From: Gymnogyps californianus
Lineage: Eukaryota > Chordata > Aves > Accipitriformes > Cathartidae
Assembly: GCF_018139145.2 (NCBI RefSeq)
Contig: NC_059475.1
Location: 16,496,937 to 16,560,936 of the forward strand
Direction: 5' to 3'
DNA length: 64,000 bases
The position numbers and the translations under genes are program-made. Below, piece by piece: positions 33,001-41,041 of this stretch; the stretch's first letter is position 1; each line of letters begins with the position of its first letter. A model generated the notes under the pieces. The model made no database searches, was not told the DNA's origin, and saw only the letters and a list, made by a program, of their open reading frames with translations.

Positions 33001-36000
33001 CCCTATCTTGAATCCTATAGTGCACTGTGTAATACAAGCTGCAAAACAATGACATCAAAACAAAGGGAGAAGAAAAAAAAATTTGTTAAGTATTGGTGTC
33101 TAACAGTTCCTAACTGCCAAGATTACTTTTTGTATTGGGTTTGCATGGCAAGGATTTGGTAGCGGGGGGGCTACAGGGATTGCTTCTGTGAGAAGATGCC
33201 AGAAGTTTCCCCCTTGTCCGACAGAGCCAATACCAGCTGGCTCCAAGATGGACTCACTGCTGGCCGATGCCAGAAGTTTCCCCCTTGTCCGACAGAGCCA
33301 ATATCAGCCGGCTCCAAGACGGACCCACCGCTGGCCAAGGCTGAGCCAATCAGCAACAGTGGTAGCACCTCTGGGATAACGTATTTAAGAAATGGAAAAC
33401 AAGTTACAGGGAGTAGCAGTTGCAGTGAGAGAGGAGTGAGAATACGTGAGAGAAACAACTCCGCAGACACCAAGGTCAGTGAAGAAGGAGGGGGAGGAGG
33501 TGCTCCAGGCACCCCAGCAGAGATTCCCCTGCAACCCGTGGTGAAGACCATGGTGAGGCAGGCTGTCCCCTGCAGCCCATGGAGGTCCACGGTGGAGCAG
33601 ATATCCACCTGCAGCCCGTGGAGGACCCCACGCCAGAGCAGGTGGATGCCCGAAGGAGGCTGTGACCCTGTGGGAAGCCTGTGATGGAGCAGGCTCCCAG
33701 CAGGACCTGTGGACCCGTGGTGACAGGAGCCCACGCTGAAGCAGGTTTGCTGGCAGGACTTGTGACCCCGCGGGGGACCCACACTGGAGCAGTCTGTTCC
33801 TGAAGGACTGCACCCTGTCGAAGGGACCCACGCTGCAGCAGTTCATGAAGAACTGCAGCCCATGGGAAGGACTCATGTTGGAGAAGTTCGTGGAGGACTG
33901 TCTCCCGTGGAGGGACCCCACACTGGAGCAGGGGAAGACGGTGAGGAGTCCTCCCCCTGAGGAGGAAGGAGCAGCAGAGACAACTGACCACAACCCCCAT
34001 TCCCCTGTGCTGCTGGGAGGGCGGAAGTAGAGAAATCAGGAGTGAAGTTGAGCCCAGGAAGAAGGGAGGAGTGGAGGGAAAGTTTTAAGATACGGGTTTA
34101 CTTCTCATTATCCTACTCTGATTCGACTGGTAATAAATTAAATTAATTTCCCCAACTCGAGTCTCTTTTGTCCGTGACGGTAACTGCTGAGTGATCTCCC
34201 TGTCCTTATCTCAACCCACGAGCCTTTCATCATATTTTTCTCCCTCTGTCCAGTTGAGGAGGGGGAGTGAGAGAGTGGCTTGGTAGGCACCTGCTGTCCA
34301 GCCAAGGTCAACCCACCACACTTTTGTAGGTCTGACTAAACAAATTCATGACCATTTCTGTTCAGTAATCACGAAACAAGTCAGGAGACAAAAAGGCCAG
34401 TCTTTACTGGTTTTTATAACAAGCCTTATAACTAGATTTGATAAACTTAGTCCTTCATGAGTAATGACATATATCAGCTTCAGCATCACTGAAATACTTA
34501 CTGATTAAACCATATTAAAAACACTGCGAAAAAGCATTTTAAAATTTGATTTTGCATTTTCTCCTTGTTCCCCTAACTTATTCAAACATGCAATGGGAGG
34601 TGGAGGGAGATATGTGCAAATACATGTACAGAGCTATCTACTATTGCTATTAATATGGGACAGCTTTTTGACAGCCCATACTTACTGTAAGGCGAGGGCA
34701 TTTGGACTTGGCAAAAACTCCCATGAATATATCAGGGGCGTTGAACTCCTGAAGAAATAAAGCGACATCCTGTGGAGAAAGTGAGTAGAGAAGTAAATGG
34801 ACTTCTATAGTTTCCAAACGCAAAATCAAACCTTTTCTCACAGCACAAGGACTGGATCAAAGAAATGTCAAACTCACTACAAGAGATCAGTTATTTCCCA
34901 AGAGTTAATACCAATAATCCTTGCTTTTCAATGACAGAAGATCAGCAAGCCCCTATGGTGATTCAGGATGCCAGTGATTTGCTATACAATGAGCCAAAAA
35001 GTCACATTTAGTTTCTCTTCCTCTCTGTCTCAACAGAGAGTCAGAGACGCTAAGTCAGAACTCAGCAAATATCACGTTTTCAGACAGTAACATCACCCAG
35101 ACATACAAAAAGAAACAAGGGAAGGGATTACCATTAGCACTTGATCAGACCATACAGAAGAGGAAATCTCCTCCTCATTTTACCACATTAAAATACAAGA
35201 TTAGTTCTCTGTTTGGGAGTAAAGGACACAACTTCCATGTTTATTTAAAATATCTAAACAAAGAGTCAGTGAATAAAATAATTAAAAAAAATACATATCT
35301 CTTACTCGAGAATTTGTTCCAGCATTTGAGAATGTTGAGAAAAATACCAAAAAATTATGTTACACTGCCATTGTGAGTCTGTAGCTAAACTTTAAAAGGT
35401 TGTTTATCTGTCAGTGAAAACTATGCTTACCAGCAGAATGCATTACACTTGCTAGAGAAAAATATGCCTATTTAGAGATGGCATCGATATTATCTCCATA
35501 ATCAAACTGCTGAAGACACAGGTTATGCACCTGAGTTAATTTCAGCTACAGCTAAGGTGCTGTCTTCTAGTAACTCCAAGCTTCGGTTCAACTCCTGCAC
35601 ATAATACAGAAAACTGACAGGTGTGAATACAAGCCCCATTTATGCCAGCTGACCCTAAGCAATAGCACCACACGATCCATTAGACACCTGGAGGAAGGTC
35701 GGGCAGACCACCTTGTTTCTTTTACATTCACACACAGTTCTGCTTTACATCCTCAAACAGCAGCATGGGGCCCAGCAGCTAGGACACGACAGAAGGCCTG
35801 CTTTTGCAAACTAGCGCTGAGCTTAAGAGTGCACACAATGTACTTGCTCATCTTGAAAAGCAGCCTTCGTGATGAGCCTGCTTTATACCAATTCACCACA
35901 CCTGCCCTGCCTAATGACTCACAGCACACTGTCAGCCAAACCAGAGAATAATCAATACCATCAAAATCAGAAAGCTGACCAAGCCCGTGTAATTCTGTGC

Positions 36001-36573
36001 CTTCTCCCACTTCCAGGATTCTGACTGAACACACAGGGCAGAAGCCGCCCGTGGCTGTGAACCACCCTCGAGGTCTGACTCCCGCACATCACTCCTACCT
36101 CGTCCATCGACATGTCCCACACTTTGCAAATGTCATTCTCCATCTCCTCATCCAGCTCCGTCTGGATTCCCTCGGGGCTTACGGTGGGCTCCGTCTTCTC
36201 GGGGCTAATGACCTGAGAGAAAACGGGGAAGGGGTGCACACGGGGGTACGGCAGTACGTGAGCTACGACCGAGAAACGCCATGAAACATTAACAACGACC
36301 TATCGCTTCAGTCACAGTTTAAAAAACCCCCACACAACTAGGAAACCGGTGTGTCGTGTGTCCCTCCCCGGCCCCGGTAACGGTCGCACCGCACCCGCGA
36401 GGCGCTGACCGTTACCAGGCCCGCCGGCCTCTTCCCTCACGGTGCCACCAGGCCCGCACCTCGATGAGGCGCGTAAGGACGCTGAACAGCCAGTGCTTGC
36501 TGTACACCGTGTTCCCCACCGCGTCACCCTCCTCCTCCACCTCGCTGGAGGGCGGCGAGGGGTTACGGTCCAT
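26919..36573 (-). CDS. SAAL1: Serum amyloid A-like 1, complete (12 coding exons)
   Basis: SAAL1 is an armadillo-like, helix-rich protein linked in mammals to synovial fibroblast proliferation and cell growth; its biochemical role is poorly defined. It is named for its map position beside SAA, and its sequence is unrelated to SAA. Twelve exons, all phase-consistent, give 468 residues; my recollection of the human protein is 474. The start is [17 protein letters not shown] in a CpG island. The conserved stretches [43 protein letters not shown] and [12 protein letters not shown] follow in order, ending PSLKVHA. Exons: 36460-36573, 36099-36212, 34686-34769, 32005-32084, 31549-31608, 31177-31292, 29896-30079, 29535-29617, 29202-29390, 28203-28399, 27580-27672, 26919-27011. 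One junction (after 29202) needs a GC donor. Intron 32085-34685 carries an ERVL-type LTR; intron 34770-36098 shows nothing. Confidence 0.97.
27580..27672 (-). CDS. SAAL1: SAAL1 coding exon 11
   Basis: Encodes [17 protein letters not shown] and on to [11 protein letters not shown], aligning with the human AFQNLLPFYS region. The acceptor is TTCCAG and the donor TCG|GTAAGT. Confidence 0.92.
28203..28399 (-). CDS. SAAL1: SAAL1 coding exon 10
   Basis: Encodes [17 protein letters not shown], an acidic linker, then [19 protein letters not shown]. The acceptor is TATTAG|AT and the donor AAG|GTAAGA. It must be entered in phase 1. Confidence 0.94.
29202..29390 (-). CDS. SAAL1: SAAL1 coding exon 9, apparent GC donor
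   Basis: Encodes [18 protein letters not shown] and on to [13 protein letters not shown]. The acceptor is CTCAAG|TG; choosing the nearby GCAG instead would run into a stop. The only donor in the right phase is AAA A|GCAAGT at 29201-29196, a GC-type 5' splice site. Confidence 0.88.
29535..29617 (-). CDS. SAAL1: SAAL1 coding exon 8
   Basis: Encodes [17 protein letters not shown] and on to DEGIQAI. The acceptor is TTGTAG and the donor G|GTAAGA. Confidence 0.95.
29896..30079 (-). CDS. SAAL1: SAAL1 coding exon 7
   Basis: Encodes [19 protein letters not shown] and on to [11 protein letters not shown]. The acceptor is GTGCAG and the donor CG|GTATGT. Confidence 0.96.
31177..31292 (-). CDS. SAAL1: SAAL1 coding exon 6
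   Basis: Encodes [19 protein letters not shown] and on to FIMSSSTN. The acceptor is GTCTAG and the donor G|GTAAGT. Confidence 0.95.
31549..31608 (-). CDS. SAAL1: SAAL1 coding exon 5
   Basis: A 60-bp exon encoding [19 protein letters not shown], matching the human QVLLHCLYDSDPPTLLETS segment. The acceptor is TTAAAG and the donor AG|GTAGGA. It is too short to show as a long ORF. Confidence 0.93.
32005..32084 (-). CDS. SAAL1: SAAL1 coding exon 4
   Basis: Encodes [18 protein letters not shown] and on to KDENLG. The acceptor is TTTCAG and the donor GG|GTAAGT. Found by motif, since it lies in no long ORF. Confidence 0.94.
33195..33336 (+). repeat. 71-bp tandem duplication inside the ERVL-type LTR
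   Basis: Two head-to-tail copies (33195-33265 and 33266-33336), each starting GATGCCAGAAG and ending CTGGCC, with about six differences, mostly C/T. Confidence 0.95.
33530..33960 (+). repeat. Degenerate minisatellite inside the LTR
   Basis: Repeated phrases of the type 'CTGCAGCCCATGG', 'GGACCCACGCTGGAGCAG' and 'GAAGGACTG' recur every 50-65 bp through this part of the LTR. Individual unit borders are not clean. Confidence 0.7.
34686..34769 (-). CDS. SAAL1: SAAL1 coding exon 3
   Basis: Encodes [19 protein letters not shown] and on to KCPRLT, 28 codons in phase 0 at both ends. The acceptor is CCACAG and the donor ACA|GTAAGT. Confidence 0.95.
36099..36212 (-). CDS. SAAL1: SAAL1 coding exon 2
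   Basis: Encodes [17 protein letters not shown] and on to [11 protein letters not shown], 38 codons in phase 0 at both ends. The acceptor is CTCTCAG and the donor GAG|GTAGGA. Confidence 0.95.
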
Positions 36574-36960
36574 GGCTGCCCGCCACCGCCACAGCCGCGC
36601 CGGCGCCAACTAGGCGGCGGAGGCGGCCAGAGCGGCGCCCGGGCCGTGCCCCACAGCGCCCCCTGCCGGGGCGAGGCGCCCGGAGGCCACCGCCCAACGC
36701 TCACTGCAGGCCGTCTCCGGCCCTCAGCGGCCGCGCCGGGCCCGCGACGAAGGCACCCGACCGCCGCCGCCCCCTCCGCGGAAAGCAGCCCCCGGGCTCC
36801 CAGGGCAGCCGAGGGGCCAAGGGAGATACCCCGCCCCTTGGCAGCGCCGGTGGCCCCCGCGATGCCCTGACATCGCCCCGCGGGGACGCGCACAGGGAGC
36901 GTCCGCCCGCGGGAGCATCCTGCTTCCCTCGAAGCCAGCACTGTGACTTGCGGTCCCCAC
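36350..36960 (-). promoter_or_regulatory. SAAL1: CpG island, SAAL1 promoter
   Basis: CG-dense sequence spanning SAAL1 exon 1 and about 390 bp upstream of its ATG. There is no TATA box near the expected start; an E2F-like TTGGCGCC lies at about 36602-36609 on the minus strand. The island ends just where the SAA gene's poly(A) region begins. Confidence 0.8.
36460..36573 (-). CDS. SAAL1: SAAL1 coding exon 1 (start exon)
   Basis: Encodes [17 protein letters not shown] and on to FSVLTRLIE, leaving in phase 0 at GAG|GTGCGG. The start agrees with the human MDRNPSPPP start. Confidence 0.94.
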
Positions 36961-37009
36961 CCCAGAAGGAAAGCCAGCAGCGAGGGGGAGCAGTTTTCAG
37001 GAGAATTTC

Positions 37010-37015
37010 TTTATT
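37010..37015 (-). terminator. SAA: SAA poly(A) signal
   Basis: AATAAA on the minus strand 57 bases beyond the SAA stop, giving a 3'UTR of roughly 80 bases. Cleavage near 36990 falls about 420 bp upstream of the SAAL1 ATG. Confidence 0.75.
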
Positions 37016-37071
37016 CGGCTGCACAGAACAGGTGTAACAGGTGAGCAGAGATGGCCTCCTGGGGAGCAGCG

Positions 37072-37213
37072 TTAGTATTTGCTGGGAAGGCCTGCAGGTC
37101 TGTAGCGGTTGGGATCCCCGCCGTTTCTGCCCCACGCGTTTGCCTCTTGGTCAGCTCGGGTGTCTTCTGCACCTCTGCCACTCACGTCGCCTTGCCATTT
37201 TTCCCGGGCATCA
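37072..37213 (-). CDS. SAA: SAA coding exon 4 (stop exon)
   Basis: Encodes [19 protein letters not shown] and on to GLPSKY, then TAA. The acceptor is CTGCTAG; it enters in phase 2. Confidence 0.95.
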
Positions 37214-38212
37214 CTAGCAGGAACAAAAAAGGCCACCTGAACCAACCAGCATTTAACTCCACTTTGTGTTGATTTCCTCACTCATGGAAAACTAGCTTTT
37301 CCACAGGACTTCTCAAAGTGAGATGCAAGCACATATTCAGTCCTTGTCTGAGAACCACAGTGGAATCCATAACTGTCATGTCAGGAAATGAACCAGCAAG
37401 GAGAGAATGTTCCATATCACCAGAAATGCAGAGGTAAGGAATCTGCCTTCTCAGGAGGACAAGAAGAAAGGCTCACGCTCATGCGTGAGGAGAGGCACCA
37501 CTCCTATAGAGACAGGCTTCCCCTCCCCTCCACTGTCCTTCTAGGTCCAAAGCTGAGTACAAGTCAAAAAGGACTTCACTCTAACTGGAATGCCTGGATC
37601 CCTAGTAACTCACTGTTAACAAGCCAAATACGGTCCATTACCTGATCACTTTGGCTGCCCAAGCACCACCAGGTCCTCTTTGGGCAGCATCATAATTCCC
37701 ACGAGCATGGAAATATTTGTCGGCACCTTTATAATTTGCCTCACGCATGTCCTGGTATGCTCTGAGCATATCCCATGCCCCTGAAGAAAGCAGAGGAACA
37801 GAGATGATGTTGACTTTAGAGAGTCATCCCAGAAATAGTGAAGTACCATTTCAGTCAGGAGCTGAAAGGCCCAAGGAGCAGTAACAGAGAGAGGCACTTC
37901 TCCACATCGGCCTTTGCACAGGGGTGTGCCCATGGAAAGGGCCTGCGGGGGCTGATCAAGGCCCTCTTCCAGCAGCAGAAACCAACGGGGTCCCTCATGT
38001 GGAGCTGCGGACCTCCTAGCTCCGAGGACCGTGTCCATTGACTGCCAGTAACCTGTACTCGGGAAGGGGGTTCCTGAGAGAAAGGCCCGTGGTAACAGCA
38101 GCTTACCTCCAACTGCATCCCAGACAAATCGTCCACCTTGGAGTACTGGTGGCATGTCAGCACTTGCACACAGAATAAAGGAGAGCAACACGAGGCAGAC
38201 ACAGAGCCTCAT
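37072..38212 (-). CDS. SAA: Serum amyloid A, complete (3 coding exons plus leader exon)
   Basis: A secreted acute-phase apolipoprotein that joins HDL in inflammation, binds retinol and lipids, and can form AA amyloid. Exons 38107-38212, 37642-37780 and 37072-37213 join in phase to 128 residues. A signal peptide of about 18 residues ([18 protein letters not shown]) precedes a mature chain of about 110. The family core is plain: [46 protein letters not shown], then ANEWGR-type [20 protein letters not shown] ending SKY. The four-exon layout, with an untranslated first exon, is the family's usual one. The gene sits between SAAL1 and HPS5 as in mammals, in the same direction as both. The mature N-terminus is avian in style rather than the mammalian RSFF type. 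No stop, frameshift or lost splice site is visible, so the gene looks functional. Confidence 0.96.
37642..37780 (-). CDS. SAA: SAA coding exon 3
   Basis: Encodes [19 protein letters not shown] and on to GGAWAAKVI. The acceptor is TTCTTCAG and the donor AG|GTAATG. Confidence 0.95.
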
Positions 38213-38239
38213 GGTTCCCGGCCCAAGCCTGACACGGAG
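38107..38239 (-). CDS. SAA: SAA exon 2 (signal peptide exon; coding from 38212)
   Basis: The acceptor GTCTCACAG opens the exon at 38239, with 27 leader bases before ATG at 38212-38210. It encodes the signal peptide and the first mature residues ([10 protein letters not shown]), leaving in phase 1 at G|GTAAGC. Confidence 0.92.
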
Positions 38240-38582
38240 CTGTGAGACAATCAGGGAGATGAGCAGTTCTGGAGCACATTTGAGAGACTGCTGACATAGC
38301 ATCCATCAGACCCACAGCTGTGCCCGGGCAGCTGCCCCAGCGCTGATAGCTAGCCCAGGAACCCACTTCTCCCCCCACAAGGAGCAATGCCCTCTTGTGC
38401 AACCACAAGCTCAGCTAAGACTCTGCAACAGAGGCAGATGGACATGAGAAACTTGCATTTTAGCATTCCCTGCTGCTCCTATCATGAGTACAGAGAAGCC
38501 CCACATGCTAAAGCATTAGTCCTGTTCCCAAATACCAGCTAAAAACACTGCATATAGCTCACAAATTCAGAATATCACTCAC

Positions 38583-38625
38583 CACTGCAGAAAGGCAAAG
38601 CCAAAGGAGATGGAGCTTGTCTTGT
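38583..38625 (-). other. SAA: SAA leader exon 1 (untranslated)
   Basis: It lies about 30 bases below the TATA box and ends at the strong donor TG|GTGAGT. It contains no ATG. The right end is estimated from TATA spacing. Confidence 0.7.
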
Positions 38626-38648
38626 GGGCTCTTGGACTCAGAGAGGGT

Positions 38649-38656
38649 ATTTATAA
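38649..38656 (-). promoter_or_regulatory. SAA: SAA TATA box
   Basis: TATAAATA on the minus strand, correctly placed for a start near 38625 and the leader exon that follows. Confidence 0.8.
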
Positions 38657-38704
38657 GCAATTCAAATCCCTCAAAAGAGGAAACTGGAAAGGATACCCAT
38701 GGCT

Positions 38705-38714
38705 GGGAATTCCC
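38705..38714. promoter_or_regulatory. SAA: Kappa-B site in the SAA promoter
   Basis: GGGAATTCCC, a full palindromic match to the NF-kappa-B consensus, about 80-90 bases upstream of the inferred SAA start. Mammalian acute-phase SAA promoters carry a functional kappa-B site at about -90, so position and sequence agree. Confidence 0.75.
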
Positions 38715-38790
38715 CCCTACCACTCCCCTTCCAACACAGAAATCATTACGGTAAGCCTGTCCTTGTCCTTACTGAAAGTTCATAGCTCCT

Positions 38791-38800
38791 GTTACACAAT
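38791..38800 (-). promoter_or_regulatory. SAA: C/EBP site in the SAA promoter
   Basis: ATTGTGTAAC on the minus strand matches the C/EBP consensus RTTGCGYAAY at nine of ten positions, about 170 bases upstream of the inferred start. C/EBP-beta works with NF-kappa-B at mammalian SAA promoters with comparable spacing. Confidence 0.65.
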
Positions 38801-38814
38801 TTTTTAGAAAGTAT

Positions 38815-40040
38815 GTGGTGCTTCTTCAGCTGTCCACGGGACTATTTGCTCCTCATAACAAGCAGGCTAAGAAACTGCCTCAAAGACCAAAGCGTTCTGT
38901 GTGCTTGAAGTGTTATAGTTGGCTTAAGGGTGACACTTTTGTTTGGGTGTTGTGCTGGACAGAGCTCAGAGAAGAAGGTGCCTGATCATCCGCACTGTAC
39001 ATTGAAGCACAAAGTCGGGTCTGTGTCTGTGCACATGGAAGGGTCAGCTGCGTTACCAGAATGGCTGCAGGAACTGCTAAGTGAAATTCCCATGCGTGCT
39101 GGGATGGCAAGATGGACCCCAGAGTTGATGGAATTGAAAACATGAAGTGTTTCTCTTAACTCTATTGCAAAGCAAACCCGCATATACCTACGTCCCTGCT
39201 GATAATGCTTTAAGATAGCACACACACACGCCACCATAAGGAAGGCCCAAATGCTTCGTCCTGCCTTTGCTTGCTCTCACAGATCCTTCTCAAGGGAATT
39301 CCAGCCATCCTGCTGTAACAGCGGCCCAGTGGGGCTCAAGTGGGCTAAACTAAAGAGAGTTTTTGATGCAGCAGTAAACATTTTACCTAAGGGGAAGTTC
39401 AGATCCATACAGCCACAACTCTGCTAGATTTTAAGATCGATATATTAACTGTCAGGCCATACTGGCATGGTTCACAGTTTTGAGTACCCACTGCGCTCTC
39501 TCTGCTTAGGAGCCCGCTTGCTGCTTTCTTCCCTTGGTTAACAACTGACACAACTGTTTCCTCTGCAGAAAGCTAGGTTTGAGTGCAGTTGCACTGTAGA
39601 ATGAATGTGCAGAATGTCTCCCCAGTGTGTGGTCTCATACATGATTTAACAAGTCTAAGAGAGCTTCTTTAAATTCTCTGCAGAAGAGGTATGTGTAGTT
39701 GCCCTATTCACAACTTTGTCACTTTAAACAATTAGCTGCTGGAGCTGAAGGGCAGAGGCATGAGGTAAAAGAGGTGCAGTAACAAACGGAGCTAATAAAG
39801 TGCCAGCAGCTAACTTCCTTGGCCATCGCTGGACTTCAAACAAGAATTTAGCATAAGGGAAGAATAGTCATTTTCACAGACAGGCCTGGAGCAGCAGTAC
39901 AGATACTCTCTAGTACACTGTATCTCTGAATGGAACAATTTGAGACAAGAATCTAAACCCTAACCCAATGGACAAGGAAACCTGGCAAAAAGCAGGGGGG
40001 CAGACACATAGTTTTGTCCCCCGCTGCCAGCAAAGGTGAT
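38815..40040. other. Intergenic DNA upstream of SAA, no feature recognised
   Basis: No exon, LTR or CR1 end seen. Distal SAA control elements could lie here but none is recognisable by eye. Confidence 0.5.
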
Positions 40041-40044
40041 ACTT

Positions 40045-40226
40045 AACAGTGTAACAGCTCAGTTACTGCGGAGACTGGAGCGCTGTGTTTTGCTGCAACT
40101 CTGTTCGCAACCTAGTGATGACTTACACGCTTACACTACATGTCAGCTCAAGTGCCTTCTCTGCTGGCCACAAGTAGCCCTGTCTGTCGCCTTTTTGGTT
40201 TTGATTAAAAAAAAAAAAAAAAAAAA
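40045..40226 (+). repeat. Possible tRNA-headed retroposon with A-tail
   Basis: A run of about 20 A's (from 40207) follows sequence with a box-A-like 'CAGCTCAGTTA' (near 40055) and a box-B-like 'TGTTCGCAACC' (near 40103), the order of a tRNA-derived SINE. An alternative reading is a shorter insertion flanked by AGACTGGA at 40072-40079 and 40226-40233. Neither reading is firm. Confidence 0.3.
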
Positions 40227-40486
40227 GACTGGAAAATTATCCCTGTAAGTCGGGATACAGGCTCACTAACGCATGTGCCATTTTGCCCAGGGACCTAGAA
40301 CAGAGCATTGCCTTCAAAACCGACTTAAGGAACTTTTCCCTACAAAAGCTCAGATGTTTTGGACCATAGAGAATATTTCTGAGTCTTCCGATGTGGTCTG
40401 ATGTGTTTCACATTCTCTCCAAACCAAAGTTTTCTGCAAAGAGCACAAACATGAGGATAACTGCAAGAAGGCAGGCACTGGACGGG

Positions 40487-41036
40487 TGTCATGGTTTAAC
40501 CCCAGCCAGCAACTAAGCTCCACACAGCCGCTCGCTCTCTCCCCCCCACCCAGTGGGATGGGGGAGAGAATCAAAAAAAAAAACCCCTCATGGTTGAGAT
40601 AAACACAGTTTAACAGGACAGAAAGGAAGGAAAAATAATGATGATAATAATAATAATACAATAATAAAATAATTAAACTGTACAAAACAAGTGATGCACA
40701 ATGCAATTGCTCACCACTCACTGACCTGAGCAGCAATCCCCCCCTCCCAGCCAACTCCCCCCAGTTTATATACTGGGCATGATGTCATCCCTTTGGCCAG
40801 TTTGGGTCAACTGTCCTGGCTGCGTCCCCTCCTAGCTTCTTGTGCCCCTCCAGCCTTCTTGCTGGCTGGGCATGAGAAGCTGAAAAATCCCTGACTGACT
40901 TACTTAGGATAAACACTACTTAGCAACAACTAAGAACATCAGTGTGTTACCAACATTATTTTCCCACTAAATCCAACACTGCACTATACCAGCTACTAGG
41001 AAGAAAATTAACTCCATCCTAGCCGAAACCAGGACA
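40487..41036 (-). mobile_element. Solo ERV LTR (copy 3), same strand as SAA
   Basis: A 550-bp LTR of the 3497/6725/57934 family in reverse orientation, with flanks ACGGG (40482-40486) and AGGGG (41037-41041), a 5-bp duplication with one mismatch. Its TATA box (TATATAAA in minus sense, near 40767) points toward the SAA gene about 1.9 kb away. Confidence 0.88.
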
Positions 41037-41041
41037 AGGGG

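Larger units (their letters stand above)
33131..34320 (+). mobile_element. Solo ERVL-type LTR with perfect 5-bp target duplication
   Basis: A 1190-bp LTR, TGTATTGGG to CCACCACA, flanked by CTTTT at 33126-33130 and 34321-34325. It has a TATA-like TATTTAAG at 33382-33389 and AATAAA at 34132-34137, so it reads on the plus strand, antisense to SAAL1 in whose intron it sits. Its U3 carries a 71-bp tandem duplication and a degenerate array of about 60-bp units. The several 160-200-codon ORFs across it reflect this GC-rich repetitive composition and are not genes. Confidence 0.92.

Noticed and set aside
33171..34000. Overlapping ORFs of 160-200 codons on both strands
   Set aside because: They lie wholly within the ERVL-type LTR and come from its GC-rich tandem repeats.
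36312..36941. 209-codon minus-strand ORF over SAAL1 exon 1
   Set aside because: A frame shadow of the CpG island; the real SAAL1 frame differs and is supported by homology.
39955..39966. CTAAACCCTAACCC, telomere-like
   Set aside because: Fewer than three units; too short to call an interstitial telomeric repeat.
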